The translations under genes were made by a program, and so were the position numbers. The notes under the pieces were generated by a model, which saw nothing but the letters and a program-made list of their open reading frames with translations, was not told the origin of the DNA and did no database searches. Shown piece by piece: positions 6,893 through 16,015 of a DNA stretch of 64,000 bases; the stretch's first letter is position 1; each line of letters starts with the position of its first letter. Source of the DNA: UMGS1590 sp900552455 (GTDB lineage: Bacteria; Bacillota; Peptococcia; Peptococcales; Peptococcaceae); contig OZ007004.1 in assembly GCA_963931105.1 (NCBI GenBank), forward strand, positions 1,922,001 through 1,986,000. Direction: 5' to 3'.

Positions 6893-9253
6893 ATGAGTGC
6901 AATTAGAAGCGAACGTGGAGTGATGGTGCCGTTACGCCAGCTTGTGCCGCTGCCAAACACAACGATCACTGTGGACATTGGCCGCGAGCTTTCCAAGCGT
7001 GCAGTGGATGTTGCCCGTGCGGAAAATGGCGAGATTTTTCTCTTCACGCAGATCCATCCGGATGTGGAGACGCCAGACATGGAGGCGCTTTATCCGATCG
7101 GCGTTCGCGCTGAGGTAACGAAGCTCGAAAAAAATACGGCGATCAACGGCTACAAGATCACCCTCGACATCGGTCAGCGTGTGCAGGCGCTGCAGCTTGA
7201 GGAAGAGGATGGCATGCTCATGATGCGCGTCTTCCCGATCTACGACGATTATTCGAGCGAAGCGGCGAAGGCGCTGACTCAGAAAACGGAAGCGCGTCTG
7301 CAGACAGAGCTTTTGCGGTTCAACAGATTGACGCGCAAGCTGAGCTCAGCGCAGCTGACGATGATCCAGAATCAGACAGACATCGCCAAGAAGATCGATA
7401 TCATGACGCATTTGGTTGTGAGTCAGATGGAAAACCGCTACGCGGTGCTTTCCAATGTCTATATCGATCAGCGAATGGAAAAACTCCTGACATTTCTGGT
7501 GCAGGAAAACGAGCTGATCCATTTGGAAATGACGCTCAACCAGCGCGTGAAGGCGGCGATCGATAAATCCCAGAAGGAATATTTCCTGCGTGAAAAGATC
7601 AAGGTGATCCGTAAAGAACTGGGGGAAGAGGTCGACAAGGATGCCGAGCTCGATGAGCTTGAGCAGAAGATCGAAGCTTCGCTCATGCCGGAGACGGTGA
7701 AGGAGCGTGCGCGCAAGGAACTCAAACGCATGCGCAACTCAACGCCGATGCATCCGGAATACGGCAACATCCAGAACTATCTGGATTTCCTCGTGGGGCT
7801 GCCGTGGGGCATTTACAAGGAAAACGACCACGATCTGGTTTACGCTGCGAAAATTCTCGAAAAGGACCACTACGGCTTGGAAAAGATCAAGGCGCGCATT
7901 CTGGAATTCCTCGCTGTGCAGTTCAAGCGCGGTGACAACGCCGGCTCGATCCTTTGCTTTGTCGGCCCTCCGGGGATCGGTAAAACCTCGCTGGCCCAAT
8001 CCATCGCGCGGGCGCTCGGTCGCGATTTCATTCGCGCAGCCTTGGGCGGGGTGCAGGATGTGGCAGAGATCCGCGGACACCGACGCACCTACGTCGGCGC
8101 GATCCCGGGACGCATCATTCAGGGGATTTCCGACGTTGGCTCGAGCAACCCGGTGTTTTTGCTGGATGAGATCGACAAGCTGACGCGCGATTTCAAGGGC
8201 GATCCGTCGGCAGCGCTCCTGGAAGCCCTCGATCCTGAGCAGAACAATACCTTCAGCGACCATTATCTGGAAGTGCCATACGATCTGTCGAAGGTGTTTT
8301 TCATCACCACGGCCAACGACATCAGCCAGATCCCAGGGCCGCTGCGCGACCGCATGGAGATCATCGAGATGTCCAGCTACACCGAATATGAAAAGCTGCA
8401 GATCGCCAAGCGCTATCTTGTGAAAAAAGCCATGGCTGCCTGTGGCCTGGAAAAGGGAAGCATTTCCTTCACCGATGGCGCGCTCAAGGAAATCATCACG
8501 CGTTACACCCGCGAGTCGGGCGTGCGCGAGCTGGAGCGAAAGATCGAGGCCTGCTGCCGTAAATTTGCCAAGGGCGAATACATCGCAGACGAAGCGTTGC
8601 CAGCGCGCGTGACCAAGGCAAATGTGAAGGACTATCTCGGTAAGCCGCTGGTGGACCATCTCGCTACAAGCGAGGAGAACGCTGTTGGTGTCGCTGTTGG
8701 CATGGCCTGGACGCCGGTCGGCGGCGAGATCCTGCAGATCGAAAGCGTCGCCATGCCAGGCAAGGGCAATCTCATGCTCACCGGCCAGCTTGGCGATGTG
8801 ATGCGCGAATCCGCGCAGATCTCGCTGAGTTATCTGCGCAGCGTCGCTGCGCGCTACGGCATTGCCGACGATTTCGTCGAGACCCACGACATTCACGTGC
8901 ACGTGCCGTCGGGCGCTGTGCCAAAAGAAGGGCCGTCTGCCGGCGTGACGATGACGACCTCACTTCTCTCGATGATGACCGGCAAGCCGCTGCGCCAGGA
9001 TGTTGCCATGACTGGTGAAATGACCCTGCGCGGCAAGGTGCTCCCTGTCGGCGGCATTCACGAGAAGGTGACCGCTGCCCATCGCGCAGGCGCGAAGATC
9101 GTGCTCATTCCTGAGGACTGCCAGCGCGATATCGACGAGATTCCACAGGAAGTGCGTGACGATCTGGAGATTCGCCTGGTCAAGCGCGTCGAGGACGTGT
9201 GGGAAGTTGCATTTTCTCATGTGGACACAGGCAGAAATGAGGTGATCGGATGA
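6893..9253 (+). CDS. lon: Endopeptidase La (Lon protease)
   Basis: The 786-residue protein has all Lon domains: an N-terminal substrate-recognition domain (PLRQLVPLPNTTITVDIGR), a helical coiled-coil linker, an AAA+ module (Walker A GPPGIGKTS, Walker B VFLLDEIDK), and a C-terminal protease. The catalytic dyad is the serine of PKEGPSAGVTM and the lysine of GAKIVLIP. Lon degrades misfolded and regulatory proteins in the cytosol. The start has GGAAGTG eight bases upstream. Its end overlaps the start of engB by four bases (ATGA), indicating translational coupling. Confidence 0.97.
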   Translation: MSAIRSERGVMVPLRQLVPLPNTTITVDIGRELSKRAVDVARAENGEIFLFTQIHPDVETPDMEALYPIGVRAEVTKLEKNTAINGYKITLDIGQRVQALQLEEEDGMLMMRVFPIYDDYSSEAAKALTQKTEARLQTELLRFNRLTRKLSSAQLTMIQNQTDIAKKIDIMTHLVVSQMENRYAVLSNVYIDQRMEKLLTFLVQENELIHLEMTLNQRVKAAIDKSQKEYFLREKIKVIRKELGEEVDKDAELDELEQKIEASLMPETVKERARKELKRMRNSTPMHPEYGNIQNYLDFLVGLPWGIYKENDHDLVYAAKILEKDHYGLEKIKARILEFLAVQFKRGDNAGSILCFVGPPGIGKTSLAQSIARALGRDFIRAALGGVQDVAEIRGHRRTYVGAIPGRIIQGISDVGSSNPVFLLDEIDKLTRDFKGDPSAALLEALDPEQNNTFSDHYLEVPYDLSKVFFITTANDISQIPGPLRDRMEIIEMSSYTEYEKLQIAKRYLVKKAMAACGLEKGSISFTDGALKEIITRYTRESGVRELERKIEACCRKFAKGEYIADEALPARVTKANVKDYLGKPLVDHLATSEENAVGVAVGMAWTPVGGEILQIESVAMPGKGNLMLTGQLGDVMRESAQISLSYLRSVAARYGIADDFVETHDIHVHVPSGAVPKEGPSAGVTMTTSLLSMMTGKPLRQDVAMTGEMTLRGKVLPVGGIHEKVTAAHRAGAKIVLIPEDCQRDIDEIPQEVRDDLEIRLVKRVEDVWEVAFSHVDTGRNEVIG

Positions 9254-9852
9254 TCGTTAAAAACAGCAAATTCCTCATCGGCGCTGTGTCGCCGAAGCAA
9301 TATCCCGACACCGGCTATCCTGAGTTCGCCCTCTGCGGTCGCTCGAATGTCGGAAAGTCGTCGTTTATCAATCGCATCATCCGCCGCAAAAATCTTGCGC
9401 GCACCAGCTCGCAGCCGGGGAAGACCCGCGAGCTCAACTACTACGAGATCGAAACCGACTGTTCGCCGTTTTATTTCGTCGATCTGCCAGGCTACGGCTT
9501 TGCCAAAGCGAGCCAGAAGGAGCGTGAAAAATGGGGACAGTTCATCGAGAACTATCTTCTGAAACGTGACGCCTGTCAGCTCGTGCTGCAGGTGATCGAT
9601 CTGCGCCATTCACCGACCAAGGACGACATCGCCATGTATCAGTGGCTGCGCTATTACAATAAGCCTGTGCAGGTCGTCGCTACCAAAGCCGACAAGATCG
9701 CGCGCGGTCAGTACGAAAAGCAGAAAGCCCAGATCCGTAAAGCGTTGGAAATGCCAAAAGGCGAGGAGATCCTCTTGTTCTCCGCAGAAACCGGCCTCGG
9801 CGTTGATGCTGTGGAAGCGCTGCTTGAGCCGTATCTGCTGAGCAAAGAATGA
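9250..9852 (+). CDS. engB: Ribosome biogenesis GTPase EngB/YsxC
   Basis: The 200-residue GTPase shows the G-motifs in order: G1 GRSNVGKSS, G3 VDLPGYGFAKAS, G4 TKADK and G5 FSAETGLG. EngB/YsxC proteins assist late assembly of the 50S ribosomal subunit. The overlap with lon and the engB position after lon are conserved in many Firmicutes. A strong terminator follows. Confidence 0.95.
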   Translation: MIVKNSKFLIGAVSPKQYPDTGYPEFALCGRSNVGKSSFINRIIRRKNLARTSSQPGKTRELNYYEIETDCSPFYFVDLPGYGFAKASQKEREKWGQFIENYLLKRDACQLVLQVIDLRHSPTKDDIAMYQWLRYYNKPVQVVATKADKIARGQYEKQKAQIRKALEMPKGEEILLFSAETGLGVDAVEALLEPYLLSKE

Positions 9853-9870
9853 GGTTTACAGTAAGAGACA

Positions 9871-9907
9871 CGGAGCGTTCGTGATCCGTCACGAACGCTC
9901 CGCTTTT
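9871..9907 (+). terminator. Terminator after engB
   Basis: Long GC-rich perfect stem (CGGAGCGTTCGTGA and its complement) with a short loop, then CTTTTC. Confidence 0.88.
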
Positions 9908-9984
9908 CATTTGCGCGCGGTGTGATTGCGTCGGGAATTATTCTCTGCTATACTTATACAAGACCAAAGGGAGAGGGAGATTCC

Positions 9985-11325
9985 ATGCAAATTGTCATTA
10001 TTGGCGCTGGTAAAGTCGGCTACAGTCTGGCGCGCATGCTGTCGAGCGACGAGCATGACGTGATCGTTGTGGAGCCGGATATTGAGCGCGGCAATATCAT
10101 CAATGAAAAACTCGACGTGCAGGTTGTCAATGGCAACGGCGCCAGTCCACGTTTGCAGCGGGCGATCGGGATCGGGAATGCAGATCTGGTGGTAGCGGTG
10201 ACGGACCGCGACGAGATCAACATGCTTTCCTGTACGTTTGCTAAGCAGGCAGGGGCTAAGCGCACAGTGGCGCGTCTGCGCGATATTGAATACGCCAACG
10301 ACATCGCTGCGCTGCGTCGGCTGATGCCGGAGGTGGATGTGTTCATCAATCCGGAGCAGGTCACGGCGGAGGTCATCAGCAACTACATCCGTATTCCAGA
10401 AGCGAAGAACATTTATTATTTTGACAAGCGCAAGCTGATGATGGTGGAGTTGCCAGTGGCGCCAGACAGCCTTGTCAATGGCAAGGCGCTGAAAGATCTG
10501 CCGAAGATCAAACCATTTCTGATCACGTCGATCCTGCGCGATGGTCGATTCATCATTCCAAACGGGAATGAGATTATCCGCGAGAACGATTATATTTTCC
10601 TGATGACGCGCACAGAGGATATGAAAGAGATCGAACGCTCGCTGGGCTTCAAGCGCAAGGTCATTCAGGAGGTGATGATCCTTGGCGGCGGGCGCTTGGG
10701 CTATTATCTGGCGAAGATCCTGGAGCCAATGGATGTACAGGTGAAGATCATCGAGCAGAATCTCAAGCGTTGCGAATTTCTCTCCGGCATGCTCGACACG
10801 ACGATCGTCTTAAACGGCGACGTCGGCGATGCGGACATTCTCGCTGAGGAAGGCATCAGCGACGTGGACATTCTCGTGGCGTCGACAGACAACGACAAGC
10901 TCAACATTCTTGCCTGCCTTTTGGGCGCGCAGCTTGGCGCCAAGCAGACGGTGACGCAGATCCGCCGCACGGATTATATGCCGCTGATCCAGTCTGTCGG
11001 TATCGATGTGGCGGTGGATCCGCAGACGCTGACACGCGAGGCCATTCTCAAGCTCATCCGCAAGGGCAAGCTGGAATCGCTGACGTTGATCGATTCCGGC
11101 AGCGCTGAGGTGATCGACCTCATCGTCAACGAGGATCATCGTAAGATCTGCGGTCAGAAGATCAAGGACATTCCGTTCCCGCAAGGCGTGATCATTTCCT
11201 CCATCGACCGCAACGACGATGTCATCATCCCAAACGGCGAGGATGTTGTGCAGCCTGGTGACCGCATTACGATCTTTGTCGGTAAGCGCGCTGTGCGTAA
11301 AGTGGAAAAACTGATCAATATATAG
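9985..11325 (+). CDS. trkA: Trk potassium transport system regulatory protein TrkA
   Basis: The protein (446 residues) is a tandem of two RCK units. Each has a Rossmann NAD-binding half (GAGKVGYSLARML at residue 8; GGGRLGYYLAKIL near residue 235) and a TrkA_C half. It binds nucleotides and gates the TrkH channel on the cytosolic face. I start it at ATG 9985 behind GGGAGAGGGAG; an upstream in-frame ATG at 9922 has no ribosome site and would add an unrelated 21-residue tail. trkH starts 13 bases after the stop, forming a two-gene potassium uptake operon. Confidence 0.94.
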   Translation: MQIVIIGAGKVGYSLARMLSSDEHDVIVVEPDIERGNIINEKLDVQVVNGNGASPRLQRAIGIGNADLVVAVTDRDEINMLSCTFAKQAGAKRTVARLRDIEYANDIAALRRLMPEVDVFINPEQVTAEVISNYIRIPEAKNIYYFDKRKLMMVELPVAPDSLVNGKALKDLPKIKPFLITSILRDGRFIIPNGNEIIRENDYIFLMTRTEDMKEIERSLGFKRKVIQEVMILGGGRLGYYLAKILEPMDVQVKIIEQNLKRCEFLSGMLDTTIVLNGDVGDADILAEEGISDVDILVASTDNDKLNILACLLGAQLGAKQTVTQIRRTDYMPLIQSVGIDVAVDPQTLTREAILKLIRKGKLESLTLIDSGSAEVIDLIVNEDHRKICGQKIKDIPFPQGVIISSIDRNDDVIIPNGEDVVQPGDRITIFVGKRAVRKVEKLINI

Positions 11326-11337
11326 AGGCGACTCAGT

Positions 11338-12780
11338 GTGAATCGAACGATCATTGGATTTTTAGGAAAGCTCATCATCCTTGTCGGCCTGTCGATGGTG
11401 GTGCCGCTGTTGATGAGCGTGTATGACAACGAACATATCATGGACGTCTACCTGACCTCGATTGCGGTGACGCTTGCCTGTGGCGGGCTTTGTCTCGGCA
11501 TTGGGCACGGGGCGAAAAGCCTGCTGCGCATCCGCGACGGGTTCCTTTTGGTGACGCTGGCCTGGCTCAGTGCGTCGTTTTTTGGCACAATGCCGATGTT
11601 TATGAGCGGCTATTTCCCAAACTATCTCGACGCTTTTTTTGAGACACTCTCCGGCTTCACAGCAACGGGGATCACTGTGCTCGCCGAGGTAGAAAGTCTG
11701 CCGCGCAGCATTCTCCTGTGGCGGAGCATGACGCAGTGGCTCGGCGGCATGGGGATCGTCGTCCTCTTTGTGGCGATGCTCTCTGGCGTCAGCGGCAGCA
11801 CCCAGCTCTTGAACGCCGAGGTAACCGGTCCTGTGAAAGAAAAACTCAGCCCCCGCAGCAGCGATTCGGCGAAGATCCTCTGGATCATTTATCTGATCCT
11901 GACGCTCCTGAATTTTCTCGCCCTCGTCGTTTGCGGCATGGGGCTTTTTGATGCGGCCAACCATGCCATGAGTACCGTCTCCACCGGCGGCTATTCGACG
12001 CGCAACGATGGCATTCTAGCTTTCCCGCAGCAGAGCGTGCAGTGGGTGACGATGGTGTTCATGTTTCTGTCGGCCTGCAGCTTCGCCATGTATTACCGCG
12101 TTTTTCGCCGGCGCAGCTTGCGTGTGCTCTGGCACAACGGTGAGTGGCGCTTTTTTGTGTTGCTCGTGCTGCTTTTTTCGGCCCTCATCGTGATCGTGCT
12201 TTATCCGAGCGGCGAATACGGTCTGATGGAAACCATCCGCATTGCGCTTTTTAATGTGGTGGCGCTTTTTTCGTCGACTTGTTTTGTCACCGTCGATTAT
12301 GACGTCTGGCCACCGTTTTTGCAGCTGCTCGTGCTGCTCATCATCTTCATGGGTGGCTGCGCGGGATCGACCGCCGGCGGGGTGAAGCTCGAGCGTGTGA
12401 TGATCCTTCTGCGCCAGTCGCGCAACGAGCTGCGCAATATGCTGCATCCGCGCATGATCACCAGCCTCAAGATCAATGGCAGCGTGATCCCGAACCGCGT
12501 CGTCATCAACGTCGCCATCTACGTCTTTCTCTTCGCGGCCATCATCATCTTTTCAACGTTTTTTGCCGCTGCTGTCGGCTTGCCGATGCTCGAAGCGTTC
12601 ACAACCTCGCTCACCTGCATCTGCAACAGCGGTCCGTCCTTCGGCGCGTATGGTCCAACAGAGCCGTTTTCTACGCTGCCGTCGGTGCTCAAAGCGTATT
12701 ATTGCGCGCTGATGCTCTTTGGCCGTCTTGAACTGTACACGATCCTCGTGCTCTTTTTGCCGCGTAACATCAAACATTAA
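11338..12780 (+). CDS. trkH: Trk/Ktr potassium uptake channel TrkH
   Basis: The 480-residue membrane protein has about ten hydrophobic segments and the repeated pore elements of the TrkH family: SGFTATGITV, STGGYSTRNDG, CFVTVDYD and CNSGPSFGAYGP, each with the selectivity glycine. TrkH takes up K+ under control of TrkA. It starts with GTG, 13 bases after trkA. The linker GGCAGSTAGGVKLERV is the family hallmark. ruvC follows after 19 bases, so the Trk and Ruv genes may be partly co-transcribed. Confidence 0.94.
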   Translation: MNRTIIGFLGKLIILVGLSMVVPLLMSVYDNEHIMDVYLTSIAVTLACGGLCLGIGHGAKSLLRIRDGFLLVTLAWLSASFFGTMPMFMSGYFPNYLDAFFETLSGFTATGITVLAEVESLPRSILLWRSMTQWLGGMGIVVLFVAMLSGVSGSTQLLNAEVTGPVKEKLSPRSSDSAKILWIIYLILTLLNFLALVVCGMGLFDAANHAMSTVSTGGYSTRNDGILAFPQQSVQWVTMVFMFLSACSFAMYYRVFRRRSLRVLWHNGEWRFFVLLVLLFSALIVIVLYPSGEYGLMETIRIALFNVVALFSSTCFVTVDYDVWPPFLQLLVLLIIFMGGCAGSTAGGVKLERVMILLRQSRNELRNMLHPRMITSLKINGSVIPNRVVINVAIYVFLFAAIIIFSTFFAAAVGLPMLEAFTTSLTCICNSGPSFGAYGPTEPFSTLPSVLKAYYCALMLFGRLELYTILVLFLPRNIKH

Positions 12781-12799
12781 TCCCAAAGGAGGTGGGCGC

Positions 12800-13279
12800 A
12801 TGATCATCCTTGGTCTCGATCCCGGCACCGCCACAACAGGCTATGGCGTCATCCGTATGACCAATTTCAAGATCAGCTGCGTTGCTTACGGCGCCATCAT
12901 CACAAAACCAGATATGGATATGCCCCAGCGGCTTTCTGTCATCTACGACGACCTGGGACAGATCATCCGCCAGTACCATCCCGACGAAGTTGCTGTGGAG
13001 AAGCTCTATTTTGGCAAAAACATCACCACCGGCATCAGCGTCGGGCAGGCGCGCGGCGTCCTGCTTCTGCGGCTGGCGCAGGAAAACCTCCCCATCGGCG
13101 AATACACCCCGATGCAGGTTAAGCAAGCGCTCGTCGGCTTTGGCCATGCAGAGAAAAAGCAGATCCAGTACATGGTGCAGAATTTTCTCAAGCTGCCCGA
13201 GCTGCCAAAACCAGACGATGCCGCAGATGCGCTGGCTATCGCCATCTGTCATGCGCACAGTCGCAGCGGATTGTTATAA
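12800..13279 (+). CDS. ruvC: Crossover junction endodeoxyribonuclease RuvC
   Basis: The 159-residue RNase H-fold resolvase starts with the canonical LGLDPGTATTGYGVI, holding the first catalytic aspartate. The second acidic motif is VAVEKLYFGKN, and the DDAADALAIAICH near the end gives the last acidic residues. It cuts Holliday junctions symmetrically. I use ATG 12800, behind AAAGGAGGTG, rather than an upstream ATG within trkH. It is coupled to ruvA. Confidence 0.95.
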   Translation: MIILGLDPGTATTGYGVIRMTNFKISCVAYGAIITKPDMDMPQRLSVIYDDLGQIIRQYHPDEVAVEKLYFGKNITTGISVGQARGVLLLRLAQENLPIGEYTPMQVKQALVGFGHAEKKQIQYMVQNFLKLPELPKPDDAADALAIAICHAHSRSGLL

Positions 13280-13290
13280 TGGAGGAAATA

Positions 13291-13905
13291 ATGATAGGAT
13301 ATTTGAAAGGAACCGTCGCTGCAAGCGACGGTCAGATCGTCACCCTTATGGTTGGTGGCGTCGGCTTTGAAGTGATGATGCCGAACGACGGCGAAACCCT
13401 TTTTACCATTGGCGAGGAAGCCGCCATCTACACCTACATGCATGTGCGCGAAAATGAGATCGGTCTTTACGGTTTTTCCAGCGCCCTTGAGAAAAAACTT
13501 TTCAATGTGCTCATCGGCGTCTCTGGCATTGGGCCGAAAAGCGCCATGCAAATGCTCGGCGTTTCTTCACCACAGGGCATCATCACAGCCATCACCACCG
13601 GCGACGAAAAACTGCTTTCCTCGCTCCCGGGGATCGGCAAAAAAACCGCTGCGCGTCTCATCCTTGAACTCGGCGAAAAGATCGCCAAGGAATTTCCGCT
13701 CATCACTCAGGATGCGCCAGCCCCTGTGCAGAAGAAAGCTGTGCAACAGCCAAGCGCCATCGAAAACGATCTCACCGACGCGCTCATCGCTCTTGGCTAT
13801 CGCGCTCATGAGATCAAGGAGATGCAGGATGCCACCGACGTGCTCGAAGAAACCGACGTGAACGCAGCTCTTAAAAAAGCGCTGCAGTATTTTGCGAGAG
13901 GATAA
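13291..13905 (+). CDS. ruvA: Holliday junction DNA helicase subunit RuvA
   Basis: The 204-residue protein starts with the standard MIGYLKGTV OB-fold strand. Two helix-hairpin-helix motifs are visible (SGIGPKSAMQMLG and PGIGKKTAARLILEL), then an acidic linker and the small C-terminal domain that contacts RuvB. I prefer ATG 13291 with GGAGG five bases upstream over the in-frame ATG at 13279, which overlaps the ribosome site. RuvA tetramers bind four-way junctions and load RuvB. Confidence 0.95.
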   Translation: MIGYLKGTVAASDGQIVTLMVGGVGFEVMMPNDGETLFTIGEEAAIYTYMHVRENEIGLYGFSSALEKKLFNVLIGVSGIGPKSAMQMLGVSSPQGIITAITTGDEKLLSSLPGIGKKTAARLILELGEKIAKEFPLITQDAPAPVQKKAVQQPSAIENDLTDALIALGYRAHEIKEMQDATDVLEETDVNAALKKALQYFARG

Positions 13906-13908
13906 ACC

Positions 13909-14988
13909 ATGCTTGAAGAACGCATCATTTCCCCGAGCGAAAGCATCGAGGATGTAAAAATACAGAAAAACCTGCGCCCGAAACGTTTCAGCGATTACAT
14001 CGGCCAGGAAAAAGTGAAGACCAAGCTCAAGGTCTATGTCGAAGCAGCGCGCGTGCGCGGCGAAGCATTGGACCACTGCCTGTTTTATGGACCACCAGGT
14101 CTCGGCAAAACAACCCTGGCGCAGATCATCGCCAACGAGCTCGAGGTAAATATCCACATCACTTCTGGCCCGAGCATCGAGCGCGCCGGTGATCTTGTCG
14201 CGCTCCTCACCAACATCCAGCCGTACGACCTGCTCTTTATCGACGAGATCCACCGCCTCAATCGCGCTGTCGAAGAAGTGCTCTACTCTGCCATGGAGGA
14301 CTATGTCCTCGATATCATCATCGGCAAAGGACCGAGCGCGCGCAGCCTGCGCATGGATCTGCCGCCGTTCACCTTGATCGGCGCCACAACCCGTGCAGGC
14401 AGCCTTTCTTCACCGCTGCGCGATCGTTTCGGCATCATCGAGCGTCTGCAGTTTTATTCCACTGATGAGCTGGCACAGATCATCGATATCAACGCCCGCC
14501 ATCTCGATGTACCCATCGAGTCTGACGGTGCGCGTCTCATCGCCAGCCGCTCTCGTGGCACGCCGCGTATCGCCAACCGCCTGCTCAACCGCGTGCGCGA
14601 TTTTGCCCAGGTAGAAGGAGAGGGCGTCATCAATGCAGAGATCGCGCGCTACGCCCTTGATCGTCTGGAAGTCGACGAAGCCGGACTCGACAAGCTTGAC
14701 CGCGACTTACTCATGACCATTATGGAGCAGTACAAAGGCGGCCCTGTCGGCCTGGATACCCTCGCCGCCAGCATCGGTGAAGAGCGCGTTACGCTTGAGG
14801 ATGTCTGCGAGCCTTATCTCCTGCAGGAAGGATTCCTTGCGCGGACGCCGCGCGGACGCGTCGCTACAGAAAAAGCCTACAACCATTTTGGCCTGCCAAT
14901 GCCAAAACGCATGCAGGAGCAAAATCAGCAGGAGACATTGTTTATCAACGAAGAGGGAGAAGAGACAACAATAAATGAAGACAAGTGA
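13909..14988 (+). CDS. ruvB: Holliday junction DNA helicase subunit RuvB
   Basis: The 359-residue AAA+ motor has Walker A GPPGLGKTT, Walker B LLFIDEIHR, the beta-hairpin region and the arginine-finger/sensor segment GATTRAGSLSSPLRDRFG. A winged-helix C-terminus ends in RTPRGRVATEKAYNHFG. RuvB hexamers drive branch migration with RuvA. It sits three bases after ruvA, and its 3' end overlaps queA by 14 bases. Confidence 0.97.
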   Translation: MLEERIISPSESIEDVKIQKNLRPKRFSDYIGQEKVKTKLKVYVEAARVRGEALDHCLFYGPPGLGKTTLAQIIANELEVNIHITSGPSIERAGDLVALLTNIQPYDLLFIDEIHRLNRAVEEVLYSAMEDYVLDIIIGKGPSARSLRMDLPPFTLIGATTRAGSLSSPLRDRFGIIERLQFYSTDELAQIIDINARHLDVPIESDGARLIASRSRGTPRIANRLLNRVRDFAQVEGEGVINAEIARYALDRLEVDEAGLDKLDRDLLMTIMEQYKGGPVGLDTLAASIGEERVTLEDVCEPYLLQEGFLARTPRGRVATEKAYNHFGLPMPKRMQEQNQQETLFINEEGEETTINEDK

Positions 14989-16015
14989 TTTTGATTACGA
15001 ACTGCCAGAAGAACTCATTGCCCAGCATCCCGCTGCACAGCGCGACCACTCGCGCCTGCTCGTGATGGATAAATACACAGGCGCCGTCGAGCACCGCGTT
15101 TTTCGGGACATCGTGGACTATCTTCACGCCGGCGACGTGCTCGTGCTCAATAATACCAAGGTCATCCCTGCGCGCATTTTTGGCGTCAAGGAAGGCGGCA
15201 CCGCCAAGATCGAAGTGCTGCTCCTAAAGCGTGACGACGATCTTCCGAATACCTGGGAGGTTCTCGTGCATCCTGGCAAGCGCGCCAAAGTCGGCACCGT
15301 CATCGATTTCGGTGAGGGTCGGCTCAAAGGCGAAGTCATCGCCAATACCAGCGCCGGGCGCAAGGTGACGTTTCACTTCGACGGCATTTTTGAAGAGATC
15401 CTCGAAGAACTCGGCACCATGCCGCTGCCGCCGTATATCCACGAGCAGCTCGAGGATCAGAACCGTTACCAGACCGTTTATGCAAAAGTGGACGGTTCGG
15501 CAGCAGCACCAACGGCAGGCCTGCATTTTACCACTGAGCTGCTCGAGACGCTGCGCCAAAATGGTATCGAGATCGAAGAAGTGCTGCTCCATGTCGGGCT
15601 CGGCACTTTCAAGCCAGTGAGCGAGGAAGACATCGAAGACCACAAAATGCACTCCGAATACTACGAGATCAGCCAGGAAACCGCAGACCGCATCAACAAA
15701 GCCAAGGCCGAAGGCCGCCGTATCATCTCCGTCGGCACCACATCCACACGTGCTCTTGAGAGTGCTGCCAAAGATGGCCGGCTCCAAGCTGGCAGTGGCT
15801 GGACAAATATCTTCATCTATCCCGGCTACAAGTGGCAGATCATAGATGGCCTCATCACCAATTTCCATCTGCCGAAATCCACTTTGATGATGCTCGTCAG
15901 CGCCCTTTCTACGCGTGAGCACATCCTTGCCGCTTACAAAGAAGCGGTCGCACAGCGCTACAGGTTCTTCTCTTTCGGCGACGCCATGTTCATCAATCCA
16001 GGAGACAAAAAATGA
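14975..16015 (+). CDS. queA: S-adenosylmethionine:tRNA ribosyltransferase-isomerase QueA
   Basis: The 346-residue protein shows the family signatures DYELPEELIAQHP at the N-terminus, VLVLNNTKVIPARIFG, and the C-terminal SVGTTSTRALES with FIYPGYKWQIIDGLITNFHLPKS (quoted in parts). It moves the ribose of SAM to 7-aminomethyl-7-deazaguanine in tRNA, giving epoxyqueuosine. It overlaps ruvB upstream and tgt downstream (ATGA), so ruvCAB-queA-tgt form one tight operon. Confidence 0.96.
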   Translation: MKTSDFDYELPEELIAQHPAAQRDHSRLLVMDKYTGAVEHRVFRDIVDYLHAGDVLVLNNTKVIPARIFGVKEGGTAKIEVLLLKRDDDLPNTWEVLVHPGKRAKVGTVIDFGEGRLKGEVIANTSAGRKVTFHFDGIFEEILEELGTMPLPPYIHEQLEDQNRYQTVYAKVDGSAAAPTAGLHFTTELLETLRQNGIEIEEVLLHVGLGTFKPVSEEDIEDHKMHSEYYEISQETADRINKAKAEGRRIISVGTTSTRALESAAKDGRLQAGSGWTNIFIYPGYKWQIIDGLITNFHLPKSTLMMLVSALSTREHILAAYKEAVAQRYRFFSFGDAMFINPGDKK